64,000 bases of DNA, taken from positions 56,942,754-57,006,753 of the forward strand of contig NC_087065.1 of assembly GCF_963678635.1 (NCBI RefSeq), written 5' to 3'. Positions within the stretch are counted from its first letter, which is position 1. Each line of letters opens with the position of its first letter. This document shows positions 20,727 through 30,910 of this stretch, piece after piece. Below the pieces are notes generated by a model, which ran no database searches, was not told the DNA's origin, and saw only the letters and a program-made list of their open reading frames with translations. This DNA is from Symsagittifera roscoffensis. Lineage: Eukaryota > Xenacoelomorpha > Acoela > Convolutidae. A program made the position numbers and the translations under genes.

Positions 20727-21642
20727 TGTAACATTCGTCTACTGCAGTCACACATGAGGCTTAAGAAAAATAGGCCCTATAACCACTGGCTCAAGGGTCA
20801 GGGACACTATCTCTTGTGTTTTTCTACCTCAAGAACGGTCGGAGCCAGTTCGGTTCGCTTGTGACATGAGACTACGACCCGTTACAGCTTAAAGGCTACT
20901 ACTAAAATATCCCCCCACTCTAGAATTAGAAACGTCCCCATACTTAGGTCTCTCGATACCCAAAATACATGAACGCCGTTAAAAACCGGGTTGGAACAAT
21001 CCGTTAAGTTACTTTTTATTAGACAGTGTAACTTTGATCCATTTCAGATGGATCAACCTAAAACTCGCCTTACCTCAACATAACAATTATAAAACACACT
21101 CTAGGAATTTAAATTAAGTACTCACATTGCAGCACGCTCAAGAACCAGGAAGTAAATAAGTCGGTAAGCAACTCAAGAATTAATAAAGTAACTAAAATGA
21201 GTTTAATGTCAGTCAGTTTTAACAACAAGAACAAGTGTTTACTCTAGACTACCAGTTCTCGTGAACCATTGGGACACTCTAGCTGTCCACCTTTCCACCG
21301 AAGGTTCACTCTGGTCCAGTCAATAATAGTATTCCAATCGTAATAATCCAACTCGTGGGAATGCTCTCGTCTCTGTTTCAGATGGGACAGCTCTACTCTA
21401 GGTTATTGTTGCTTTCGAAATTGCGAATAGCAATTTCCCACCGATTTTTCTAGCAACTTTCCCGCGATTGTTACTCAATTGTTCTGAAATTGTTCTCACT
21501 TCTTTTTCTGATTTTCAGTTCTCGCGAGAAAATCGTGCATGACAGGTTCCATTAGAAATTTTGAAAAATTAAATTTCACTCCAGAATCAAGTGTTTTTTG
21601 CTTCTCTCAAGGTCAAACTTCCAAATATGACCGACTGGCACA
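20727..21642 (-). repeat. 3' LTR of element B
   Basis: It is 916 bp, with sense termini TGTGCCAGTCGG and CGAATGTTACA, and is preceded on the sense strand by the polypurine tract. AATAAA is present on the sense strand at about 21015-21020 as a candidate polyadenylation signal. It carries five CTCAAG words. Small frames here also appear in the other LTR and are not genes. Confidence 0.93.
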
Positions 21643-21652
21643 TACTCCCCGG
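21643..21652 (-). promoter_or_regulatory. 3' polypurine tract of element B
   Basis: The sense strand reads TCGAGTCCGGGGAGTA directly before the LTR start TGTG. RNase H-resistant purine tracts at this position prime plus-strand DNA in LTR retroelements. The core CCGGGGAGTA is the same in element C (45684-45693) and recurs inside pol of A, B and C. Confidence 0.8.
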
Positions 21653-22072
21653 ACTCGAGATCGATGTCCTCATCGCGCGCTGTCTTCTGCCAGTGAGTCC
21701 CAGAAAAACCGAGTGTTGCTCAAGATACAGTGCCAGTGGTCATTTACAGAAGTTTGCAGCAGATTTAAGCTTATCTACACCCCAAAATTCACAGCCATTT
21801 AAAATTTTCACACTATTGCTAAACAGCAACCAAAATCTGCATACACCTGCACCCTTGAATTTTCGCTTTTCAAGCCAATCATTTTAAAATCTCTTTTGTC
21901 CTATTCAATCAGGAAATTGTCATGCAGCATTTCGATTTATATAATAAATATAGTATATTAGTAACAATATTTGCTTTGTTAAAATTTCTTTTTCGTGAAT
22001 CCAAGTTTCACTCGGATCCACGCTCAAGCCCCCCTTCCCTCTCAAGACTCAAGATCCATCCGATTTGCCCAT
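21653..22072 (-). other. 3' untranslated region of element B
   Basis: About 420 bp between the ORF3 stop and the polypurine tract, with no gene. The only feature seen is three CTCAAG words within 30 bp at about 22021-22052. Confidence 0.7.
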
Positions 22073-25000
22073 TCATCTCGTACTCTTCGCCTTGGAGGTA
22101 CTGCATCCTGAAGTGCTAGATGCGGCAAACTGTCTCAACAGTTCCTCTTCATCATCGGAACTAATCACAATCTCCTCCCAAGCCTTCAGCTGTTCATAGG
22201 ATCGCATCCATTCTCTCTGCTCCTGCAACCTCTTTGCTTGGTTGGGTAGTGCCTTCACCCTAGCTTCTCGGTTCAAGCAAAAGGAGTTGTGCAGGCTCAA
22301 GCTCACGTTCTTCGTCAGGTCTTCCTCTAGTATCGACTCCCTCGCTTTGGTATTGTCTCTAGACATCTTACCCACTCTTTTCCATCCTGTCGTGATCGCA
22401 TTACGATGGGTTAGTAGGGGTCTCTTGAAAGCTTCCGGCCCAATCTCGGCCTGGAACTGTCGATACTCCTTTTGATGTTTTCTCATGTGATCTTTCGTTG
22501 TCATGTACAACCAAGACGTCAATGTCGCCCGAAACCATGGAAAGTACCTCAAGCGGCTCCATACGTGCCTGACTTCCGTCGGTATGGCGAATACTTTGCA
22601 CGCAGTCTCAAACAACTCGAGTCTCCTGCTGTAGTCTATCGCGTATATTGACTCAGCCGTTGGCGTCGTCGCCTCCCGATACTCCGTTATATTCTCTTCT
22701 ATCCATCTCAGAGCTAACATCGTACTCACTACTAAGAGCGTCACCTTCTGCCGGTGATCCGGTAGTCCGATCGACCGAATCTCTTCCACATCCCACACCA
22801 GGCAAAGGTTCTTGTGATCTGGATACCACACCGTTTGTGCCAAACAGTGGCATGGGCATTCCCCATGAGAGATCTCAATGCTCCTGAGATTACGCTCCCC
22901 TGAGGCTTCCAAGAGAGGCTCAAGCTCCATCATTTTCTCGTGCATCGTGTCGTTGTCTTCCAGGTTCGGAGTACCTCCCACAGGTTTCCCGATCACGTTT
23001 TGTCTCTCGTGATCGCTTGTGTTTTCTCTTTCCAACTTCAGAAGATCTTCTCCCCAGATTTCGCTTAAGTCATCTCTCAATTCTTTTGGTACTGTCCCTT
23101 TGATTTTTCTCAACAACTTGTGCGAGTGATGCGACATCCGAGCCAACCTCACGCACTTGGGCACTGAGAAGGCCTTGTCCACCAGTATTCTCTGGCTGGA
23201 CACTTCCACCATCGCCATGTGTAGCGGGTAGTGACTTCCGCACAAGTTGGCCATCATTGACCCTATCAGCGATTTCGCGTTCAATGGCAAGCCATAAGCT
23301 TCGCTCAGGGGAAATCCCATTTCCGCCTCAAGACCAACTTTCCAGCTCCGGATGTGTTTTTGAGTCACCTGCAACACCCCGGGCCATGATTCCACGCTCA
23401 ACGCCGTCACTAAATGATGTTCAGATTCCAGTGCCTGCAGACCACACATTCTCGAGAAGAATCCGAGAGCTGTCGCTATATTCACCGTGGTTCTCGCGTA
23501 ACATTCCGCTGTTATTTGCACTTCACTTTTCTCCCTTTCTGTGATGTCTTCGAACCAAGTGACCAGGTCTTCTTTTTGAAACGACAGTATTCTGACGCAT
23601 GACCGTCCATCGCAGATGTGCTCTCCTTTCCCACACGTCGAATCCAGACAGCTACCCGGCTCCAATTTCTTTGTTGACCCGGGGTCGCTCGTCCTTTCGC
23701 TTGGCTCTTGCATCTGGGGCGTGATTAGCTTATGTAGCACACTCAACTTCGCCAGATCTTCATCTTCCGTTGGTGCTAACCTCACTCGCTCGGTGGTTTC
23801 CTCGATTAGACTCGCATGGGGATGTGGACACCAGGAGGGTCTTAGTAGCTTCCATATCACTCCCAAGTTCGTGGTTAACAAGCCACTTCCACCGCCCATG
23901 TTCACTTCAACTCTCTTGTTTGAGCGCGGTATGCTCATCACCTCTGGTGTTTTCTCAAGAATCAGGCCCAGGCTCGGCCCCTCTTTCTCCACCGCGTCTA
24001 TCTCCATTATTCTTTCTGTCCAAAACTTCAATAGCTCCGCTACCTCATGGTTTCTGTGGGCTCCTCCAGCTTCCGAGGCCAAGAAGGGATTGTAGGCTAT
24101 TCCCATCACTCCAGACACATATTGGTATTCCCCCTTCTCACTGAGTCTCGAGTACTGTTCTGACGAGGCCAGGTTACGGTGAACATCATGTTCTTCCTCA
24201 AACTTCTTATTAGAGAACCTCCGTACCTCGTCCAGCTTTCGATGGTTCTCTAAGGATAGTCTGGAACCATCTTCTTTCTCTATTCCTGTACTCTGATATA
24301 CGTTCAAGATGATCGTTGAGACTCTTTTCTCCATGGTTTTACTTCCACTTGCTCTCTGGTGGCATGCCAGGATGGTGCTATCAGACATCATTGACATTAT
24401 CCATCTCAAGAAACATGTGGCATCTTTTCTTCTAGCCAGGCTCAAGCCTGAATTGTCCCTGGCCACGTGTTGCATCAGTGCCTGATACACCTCTAGCTTC
24501 TTGCTTCCCAACTTCAGCCTGTCATACGAGGTCAATGTCTCCAACTCTATTCCCACCAGACTCCAGGTGAACATTAATTGTCCCGCAGTTCTAACGAAGG
24601 GATTCGCCATTAGTGGCGGTGCTGATGAGGATGTCCTCATCGCCTCTTCAAAATGATCCTTCAACAAACTCTGCCAGGACCTCTTCAGATGACTTGCCAT
24701 CTCTATCTTATTAACCTCGGCTTTTTGCTGGGTGGCCCAATTGCGTCGCCTGCGAGCTATTCCACTGTCCAACTTCTTCAAGCAGTCCTCCATTTCCTTC
24801 AATGTTTCGAGGGCCACCCACCACGTCCGGGAAGTGTTCCTCGTCTTGTTCCTCTCCAATGGATCACTCGTCACTTGTTTGCCCATGTCCTGATGTGCCT
24901 TCGAGATCCATTCTTTGCCGATCTCCACTTCCCCTACCTGTCCGTTCGTTGAACCTCTCTTCACGTTTACCTTCTGAGGCTTGAAGTCTTCTTCTGACGT

Positions 25001-28000
25001 CGAACTGGTGGAAACCTCTATTTCCTTTTCTACTTCAAGTGGTTTCCTGAGCTCCGAGCTGTTCTTGGATGCCGCCGTCTTGCATCGGGCCAAAACGATG
25101 GGCGCCGTCTCTCTCAAGTTTCCTTCCGAAACAGCATCCACTGAAGGACTACCCCATCCTTCCACTTCTCTCTTCCTCTTGCGAGTCTTCACATCTCTGC
25201 TCGAGGGTGTCGTGGCTATCATCATTGATTCGACCTCTCCATCCACTCCTTCCAACTCTTGCCTCCCCCCTGCTCGAGCCTTAAGGATATTTGTACTTTT
25301 AATCATATTACTAGTCCCAACCTTATCCCTTTTTATATCATCAACCATTTTATCCACAGTTTTTTGTTTCAGAGTAGAGCTGTCCTCACATTTCTCTTTT
25401 CTAGTCTTCGATCGTGCGTTCCTCAGCTCCACTAGCTTGTTCAGCAGCTCTTTTCTTGCTTTCTCATCCAGGCCCGTTCCTATCAGGAGCGGTTCCCCGA
25501 ATCTCACTACTGCGTCCCACAGTTCCTTCTTGAACTTGTCCAGCGTCGTCTCGCTGCCCACTTCTCGATTGAATTCCCCCAGGAATTCCTGCCAAGCGTC
25601 ATCCTCGAGAGATCCCAAGAATATGTCCCTGTTCCCTTCGAACGTGTTCTTCTCCCTTTCCTCCGAGCTCAAGAGTAACATCCCCATATTGAAGGTCTCA
25701 CCTGCCAATGGCAACTCTAGGTTCTTCCGCGGGGACGGGTTCAGAGGTGGTGTGGCAGTATCTGCCCAATTCTCTTCGCTCAAGTCTTTCAACAGCTCTT
25801 GAGTGGTGAGTTCCTCCCCTGATGGCCCTGGTTCAGGTGTATTCCCCACCTCCATGTCTTCTCCAGCTTCACTGAGAGTTTCATCCATACTCTCTTCCTC
25901 TGATTCATTTCTTCTTCTCTCGAGAATTCTTTTGAATCGATCCTCAACGGGTCCACTCCTCTTGTCTCCAGGCGTGTCTACAGACAGTGGTGACGGTGTC
26001 GTAGGATCCAGCTTTTTATATTCCGTCAGGGCTACATGCAGTTGACCTGCTGCATCTAGTTCTGTTCCCTCCTTTGTCACTTCTACTTGTTCCAAGCCAT
26101 AGGGTGCCTTGTATTTTCTCGTGGCAAATTTCATTTCGTCCACCAATGCGACGTGTCCCTCCATCACGATCATCCTGCCATCATCCCATATGGGTAGCAT
26201 ATTCTCAAGTCCTTCCTTCTCAAGAGTCCTCAAGACTTTCCGCACCTCATATCCAGGGGGCTGCGAACCTCTACTCTTTTTCGCTTGCGTCGTCCACGAA
26301 TTTACCTTCATCTCGCTGGTGTGGAAGTAGACTGCCGCCGTGTAGCCGATGAACAGGGGATCCCAGCCATCCGTGAAATGCCTCTGCGTTTCCTCCGTCA
26401 TCATCTTCGCCATTATGGAGGGAACCACCAAGGGACTATTCATTCCCAAGGTCATCCTCCTGACTGTCGGGAACTCAGGCATGGTGGCTGGTAGGATTTC
26501 TTTCTCCATTATGGCCTCCAGCTCCCTCTTGACTAGCGCAAAGCACTCCTTCCAGGCGGGGATTCTCAAGACTTCTCGTCCGTTGGCCGTCAATGGGTTT
26601 AGGTTCCAAAACTTTGGATACATTTCAATGGGGCCCTCTCGCTTGCCTCCCATTCTACATTGCATTTGTCCCCTGAAGTTGCACACCATCATCTCGGCAT
26701 CTTTCACTTTTCCGAAGAGTACCGTGTTGCTCATACGCGCCCTGAGCACCTCCTGCTGACACCAATTCAGCGCTGTACCATCCAGTACGCTGATGAGACT
26801 CAAGTGCGTCACCGAGTGACGATACGTTATCACCAGGGGGTCTGGAAACGCGTACGTCACTGCTGGACCATAGATGCAGGTCACCACCTCCTCTAGACCT
26901 CGGATTATCCCCATTGGGTCCGACCTCATTGCCAGGCACAGGTCCGTCAACAGAGGCATCCCTCTGTTCGCCTTCTCCCATTCTTCTCTCGAGGTTGGGT
27001 TCTCATCTTCACCCGTCATGTATCGATTCTGCATCATGAGGTATTGCACCAGCAGTGTCTTCAACCCTGCGGCGCACTTGTAGGAGCTGGTTTCAATGCT
27101 CGTGTGGACTCTCCCCATAGACAGAGGTTCTCCATATTCCATTAACCGATGAAACGACACCAATTCCCCATGGGTCAAGAGCACTAGTGCCAGGTACCCA
27201 TCAACTCGAAGTGTCTCCACTCCCCGACTAAACATGTATGCTGGACCCATGTTGAACAAGTATCTGGGGTAGACCAAATACAGGGCCAAGAGCAGGCTGA
27301 TGGGCATGCCCAGTATCTCCTGCACGAAGGCTCCGAAGATAGTCGCCGTGGTGCCGAACACTCCTGCCAAGAATTCTCTCTCCCAGCAAGGACTCAAGAA
27401 CTTGAGAATCTCGTAATCTCTCCTAGTCTTCAATTCGCCGTTGGCGTGCTCTCTCCAAAATCCTCCAATCGTCACTTCATTGGCGGCCGAGACAAATCTA
27501 ACCACCGTCATGTCTCTCGTTTCAGCTAGCTCCAGTTGCTTCTCTAGAAAACTCCAGATTTGTTTCACGAGGAGTGGTGCTTCCTCCCTCGTTTTATTCG
27601 TGACGTTCTCCAGCCTTGGTGTCAGGAATGGCCACCAGCCATTCTCTTGAGTCAAGCGATATTTCATCGATTCTAACTGTTTCTCCGTCTCGACCACATT
27701 TCTTCTCTCGTTGCTGGGACCTCTAGTCCTGCTGGTGGAATTTGCGACTTTCACATCCATACTCCGGAACCACAGGCTGGCCGTCAACTGGTTTATCGCC
27801 GGGTGGTCGTCCCCGATGACTGGGCTGAACTTGAGTTGTCTAGCAAAGTTCGATATCTCTAGCAAGAGTACCTCATCCAATACAATCAGGACGTCGGCCA
27901 GTCCGTAAAAGCCCCTCAGTGCATGAGATATGTCAGCCCATGCCGCCGGCAATTCTGATTTGTAAAGCCTCAAGTTCAATGGCTCCAGCTCTCGATTGGG

Positions 28001-30910
28001 GGCTGCCATCAGAATCCGCCATTCACTCCCTTCTGCTATCAGGATCAAGACCGCGTACACGAATTGTAGGGCGGGTGGCATATTTGCGTATCCTGGGGAT
28101 GTGGTAAACACCACCTTCGTCTTGGACCCAAATCTCGAGGCTACGTTCTCTTGTACCTCATTCATCGCCGCAAATAACGCCTGAATAGCCTCCCATATCT
28201 TCTTTGATGTCGGAATTTCATCCCCCTTTAGTTGCTCAAGAAGTCCCATCGCGTGCAGGTGATCATTCATCCCTGCAAACAATAGCAGTTCAGGTTCACA
28301 GGGCATCTCCGACTTTATTGCTACCACTAGAGTCAACATCTGATTCAATTCGGCTCCTGGCAAGGAGTATACCAGAGTCTCCGGCCAGAACAACATGGGA
28401 GACGTTCCTTCGAAGTCCGATCCCGCCACAATGACTACTCTTGCCGCAGCTGGATCTGTTCTATCGTAAACTGCCAGAGTTTTGGCCAGTTGGGTGCCAC
28501 CACAGGGCTTCCCGTACCTGGGATCTTCCGCCAATTTCGAGCCTTCGTAAGCGGCGTCTGGCAATCCCGTTCCTCCCGGATTGAGTAGCTTGTCTACCAC
28601 CTTCAACTGTGCCGGGGTTGCCAACCTGATTCTGGCGATGCTGGTTCGGTGCTTGGGAGGTTCTGCTATAAGTCCCGGACTCCCCAGCAGCTTGAGAGGT
28701 CTGTAATTAATGGGTCCCATGATCGTTTTTGTGGGAATTCCCGTCAGGTCTGTGGTCTCCATCAACTTCGCCCTCGAGAAGTGCGCCTCATGAGCCTTCA
28801 ACCAGTCTATGCAATGATGTCTATTCAAATCCTCGTGCGACACTCGTTCGATCCCCAGGGTTTCCGCCAACTCTCGTCTGCATTCCAAACTCTCTAGATC
28901 CAGTTCCTTCACCTTCTCAGGATATCTCAAGCGGGCAGTCTCCATAGACTTCTTTTCTCTCCTGCCATCTGCCACCACCACAGAGGACATCGCCGAGCCC
29001 GGAGGTGTTGATGACTCTACCTCCTCCGACTCCATTAGCGTGGCACTCTGCAATCGGGTCTGATTGCTCCTTGAACTGTCTCTAGTATCAACTCTCGCTC
29101 CCAAGCGACCAGCCAAGGCCCTCGAGGCAAGGAATGGTGGGTTGGGAGGTGGTCCTAAAGTGAATTGGGCTGTCTCCAGCAGGTCCGCCTCTAGCGTGTT
29201 AATGTGTTCCTGGAAGACGTCGTTCAGCCACTCCGCTCCCCTTGGCCTATCGAAATGGATTCCATCTTTTGAGGTGTCTTCAGGGAATCCCTTTTTCTCC
29301 ATACGTTCTGCTATGTCCAACAGCCTGAGAGGAAGCACACTCTTCCGGTGTATGTCTCGGATCATCTTGTTCAGGCTCCGCACCTTCTGGTTCATCTCTA
29401 GGGCGTGCTGATCAAACATCATGTTGTAGGGGATCGTGCATACCGTCAGCAGGATGGGGTCCATCTGGATCCTCAGTTCCTCAAGAAGGCAGCTCATCTT
29501 GTCGCACAGCCTCGCTACTTTCCTCGCTTCTCCCCTTGACACGTCGTTGGTCCCAACCATCAGGGTCACTGTGTAAACTTTGGTCATCCCTAGCATGTCC
29601 AGGGTTGCCAACATCTGTGGCGTGGCAGCTCCAGCGAAACTCAAGACTCCTGTTTGCCAATGGGACCGTATCTGGGTCAACACCCGCACTAGGCTATCCC
29701 CTATAATTAGGTGAACCGCACCCTCTGGCACACGAGGTGGCGCTAGATACTCCACCCAGGCTGCGTCATGGAAGCAGTCCCTCCTGGTTCCCTGTTCCGC
29801 ACTCCAGTCCAGCCGATTGTGCCTGTGGTAGTTCCCTTCTGTATTCTTCTTATAGCTTGCGATCACGACATTCCTGACCGGCTGTTCCCTCCAAGTTGGG
29901 GGAAGCTCTGGCCTTGTCGATCTTTCACGACTCTGCTGCTGCAATTTCTCGCCTAGCTCCTTCAGGCGCGATGAGGCGCCACTCACCTGACTGCCACTCG
30001 AGGTCGAGGTTGGGGTATATCCTGGTAACACCACATCCATCAGAGGACGTACAGGTTGTGTCTCTAGGTTGCGCAAGGAAGGCGTCACGTCATTCGGTAT
30101 CCAGACCTCTAACCCTTCGCTCATGTGTTCTCTGGCCTCGCGGTCAAGGTTGAACCGTCCTCTAGCCCTGGGAGCTTCATCCACCTCCATGCGCGACTCT
30201 GGCCTCGAGCTGGTCACCACTCGTTCGTTTGACCTGGCTCCCTTCTGTGCGTCAAGCTCGCGTTGTCGCTGTTCTATCCTTTCCAACTCCGACTTCAGTT
30301 GATCACGATTCGCGACGTTCTCCCGCACCCTCAGCTCCTGCTGATGTTCAGCCCTTAGCATCTCAAGTAATTTCATGTCCAGCTGAAGCTTCTCCCTGTC
30401 CAGCTTCGCCTGATCCCGATCGAGGTTCGCTTTATTCCTTTCCTTCAGCGCCTTCTCGAGCTCTTTCTTTAGAACCCCCAGATCCGGATATGCCTCTGTC
30501 ATCTGTTGCGCTCGCGACATCGATGGCACCTTACTCGAGCTCTGGCCTGTGGATCTTGCTGTTGGTCTCGTCGGTAGCGGGAACTCCCCTGCGCCGTGTT
30601 CGGTGTTGTTACTCAGGCCAGGATTTCTTGCCAAGTCAAAGCCCCTTACTCCTCCATCCGCATTCCAAGATAACCATCTGGTCTGTTCTCGATTTGATAT
30701 GCCCTCGGTGGTGTAGCCGACCATCAAGACAGCCTCCGTCGCAGACTCCCTGCACTCACCCTGGTCCTCCAACTGGAGGATCGCATTCAGCATCACCGCC
30801 ATTCTCTCGTCTATCTGGGTGTAGTCCAGGTCCCTCAAGCGTCTGTACAGCTCGTCAAGAGTGGGCTTTTTCAGAGCCGCGGGCACGGAGTTCCAGAATC
30901 GGTCTGCCAT
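22073..30910 (-). CDS. Giant ORF3 of element B (2945 aa) with two SGNH-like domains
   Basis: This is an uninterrupted frame in the position where retroviruses carry env, but I see no signal peptide or clear membrane anchor. Residues 1-95 are a helical domain shared with A and C. A strong coiled coil spans about 150-230. At about 398-575 lies an SGNH/GDSL hydrolase with all four blocks: IIGDSLVRVL (Ser), FAGAA, VGTND and DGIH. That fold deacetylates or de-esterifies carbohydrates or lipids. A second, degenerate SGNH-like domain spans about 825-1040 (VAGSDF, FAGMNDH, GDDH). The middle has an acidic disordered stretch. A Cys/His cluster (CLDSTCGKGEHICDGRSC) sits near 2428, and PCHC near 2690. 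The last 1,000 residues are conserved with C but unrecognised. Its function in the element is unknown. Confidence 0.88.
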   Translation of the reverse strand: MADRFWNSVPAALKKPTLDELYRRLRDLDYTQIDERMAVMLNAILQLEDQGECRESATEAVLMVGYTTEGISNREQTRWLSWNADGGVRGFDLARNPGLSNNTEHGAGEFPLPTRPTARSTGQSSSKVPSMSRAQQMTEAYPDLGVLKKELEKALKERNKANLDRDQAKLDREKLQLDMKLLEMLRAEHQQELRVRENVANRDQLKSELERIEQRQRELDAQKGARSNERVVTSSRPESRMEVDEAPRARGRFNLDREAREHMSEGLEVWIPNDVTPSLRNLETQPVRPLMDVVLPGYTPTSTSSGSQVSGASSRLKELGEKLQQQSRERSTRPELPPTWREQPVRNVVIASYKKNTEGNYHRHNRLDWSAEQGTRRDCFHDAAWVEYLAPPRVPEGAVHLIIGDSLVRVLTQIRSHWQTGVLSFAGAATPQMLATLDMLGMTKVYTVTLMVGTNDVSRGEARKVARLCDKMSCLLEELRIQMDPILLTVCTIPYNMMFDQHALEMNQKVRSLNKMIRDIHRKSVLPLRLLDIAERMEKKGFPEDTSKDGIHFDRPRGAEWLNDVFQEHINTLEADLLETAQFTLGPPPNPPFLASRALAGRLGARVDTRDSSRSNQTRLQSATLMESEEVESSTPPGSAMSSVVVADGRREKKSMETARLRYPEKVKELDLESLECRRELAETLGIERVSHEDLNRHHCIDWLKAHEAHFSRAKLMETTDLTGIPTKTIMGPINYRPLKLLGSPGLIAEPPKHRTSIARIRLATPAQLKVVDKLLNPGGTGLPDAAYEGSKLAEDPRYGKPCGGTQLAKTLAVYDRTDPAAARVVIVAGSDFEGTSPMLFWPETLVYSLPGAELNQMLTLVVAIKSEMPCEPELLLFAGMNDHLHAMGLLEQLKGDEIPTSKKIWEAIQALFAAMNEVQENVASRFGSKTKVVFTTSPGYANMPPALQFVYAVLILIAEGSEWRILMAAPNRELEPLNLRLYKSELPAAWADISHALRGFYGLADVLIVLDEVLLLEISNFARQLKFSPVIGDDHPAINQLTASLWFRSMDVKVANSTSRTRGPSNERRNVVETEKQLESMKYRLTQENGWWPFLTPRLENVTNKTREEAPLLVKQIWSFLEKQLELAETRDMTVVRFVSAANEVTIGGFWREHANGELKTRRDYEILKFLSPCWEREFLAGVFGTTATIFGAFVQEILGMPISLLLALYLVYPRYLFNMGPAYMFSRGVETLRVDGYLALVLLTHGELVSFHRLMEYGEPLSMGRVHTSIETSSYKCAAGLKTLLVQYLMMQNRYMTGEDENPTSREEWEKANRGMPLLTDLCLAMRSDPMGIIRGLEEVVTCIYGPAVTYAFPDPLVITYRHSVTHLSLISVLDGTALNWCQQEVLRARMSNTVLFGKVKDAEMMVCNFRGQMQCRMGGKREGPIEMYPKFWNLNPLTANGREVLRIPAWKECFALVKRELEAIMEKEILPATMPEFPTVRRMTLGMNSPLVVPSIMAKMMTEETQRHFTDGWDPLFIGYTAAVYFHTSEMKVNSWTTQAKKSRGSQPPGYEVRKVLRTLEKEGLENMLPIWDDGRMIVMEGHVALVDEMKFATRKYKAPYGLEQVEVTKEGTELDAAGQLHVALTEYKKLDPTTPSPLSVDTPGDKRSGPVEDRFKRILERRRNESEEESMDETLSEAGEDMEVGNTPEPGPSGEELTTQELLKDLSEENWADTATPPLNPSPRKNLELPLAGETFNMGMLLLSSEEREKNTFEGNRDIFLGSLEDDAWQEFLGEFNREVGSETTLDKFKKELWDAVVRFGEPLLIGTGLDEKARKELLNKLVELRNARSKTRKEKCEDSSTLKQKTVDKMVDDIKRDKVGTSNMIKSTNILKARAGGRQELEGVDGEVESMMIATTPSSRDVKTRKRKREVEGWGSPSVDAVSEGNLRETAPIVLARCKTAASKNSSELRKPLEVEKEIEVSTSSTSEEDFKPQKVNVKRGSTNGQVGEVEIGKEWISKAHQDMGKQVTSDPLERNKTRNTSRTWWVALETLKEMEDCLKKLDSGIARRRRNWATQQKAEVNKIEMASHLKRSWQSLLKDHFEEAMRTSSSAPPLMANPFVRTAGQLMFTWSLVGIELETLTSYDRLKLGSKKLEVYQALMQHVARDNSGLSLARRKDATCFLRWIMSMMSDSTILACHQRASGSKTMEKRVSTIILNVYQSTGIEKEDGSRLSLENHRKLDEVRRFSNKKFEEEHDVHRNLASSEQYSRLSEKGEYQYVSGVMGIAYNPFLASEAGGAHRNHEVAELLKFWTERIMEIDAVEKEGPSLGLILEKTPEVMSIPRSNKRVEVNMGGGSGLLTTNLGVIWKLLRPSWCPHPHASLIEETTERVRLAPTEDEDLAKLSVLHKLITPQMQEPSERTSDPGSTKKLEPGSCLDSTCGKGEHICDGRSCVRILSFQKEDLVTWFEDITEREKSEVQITAECYARTTVNIATALGFFSRMCGLQALESEHHLVTALSVESWPGVLQVTQKHIRSWKVGLEAEMGFPLSEAYGLPLNAKSLIGSMMANLCGSHYPLHMAMVEVSSQRILVDKAFSVPKCVRLARMSHHSHKLLRKIKGTVPKELRDDLSEIWGEDLLKLERENTSDHERQNVIGKPVGGTPNLEDNDTMHEKMMELEPLLEASGERNLRSIEISHGECPCHCLAQTVWYPDHKNLCLVWDVEEIRSIGLPDHRQKVTLLVVSTMLALRWIEENITEYREATTPTAESIYAIDYSRRLELFETACKVFAIPTEVRHVWSRLRYFPWFRATLTSWLYMTTKDHMRKHQKEYRQFQAEIGPEAFKRPLLTHRNAITTGWKRVGKMSRDNTKARESILEEDLTKNVSLSLHNSFCLNREARVKALPNQAKRLQEQREWMRSYEQLKAWEEIVISSDDEEELLRQFAASSTSGCSTSKAKSTR

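Noticed and set aside
20559-20864. A 101-codon frame, with a related 87-codon frame at 42575-42838
   Set aside because: Both lie mostly in the LTR of B, antisense to transcription, and share only the LTR portion.
24981-25802. A 273-codon frame on plus, and many similar ones opposite pol and ORF3
   Set aside because: Antisense shadows of conserved minus-strand coding. Composition is Ser/Leu/Pro-rich as expected from reverse reading, with no domain motif.
22073-30910. ORF3 as a retroviral envelope
   Set aside because: The genomic position fits, but I saw no N-terminal signal peptide, furin-type site, fusion peptide or C-terminal anchor, and the length and SGNH domains argue against it.
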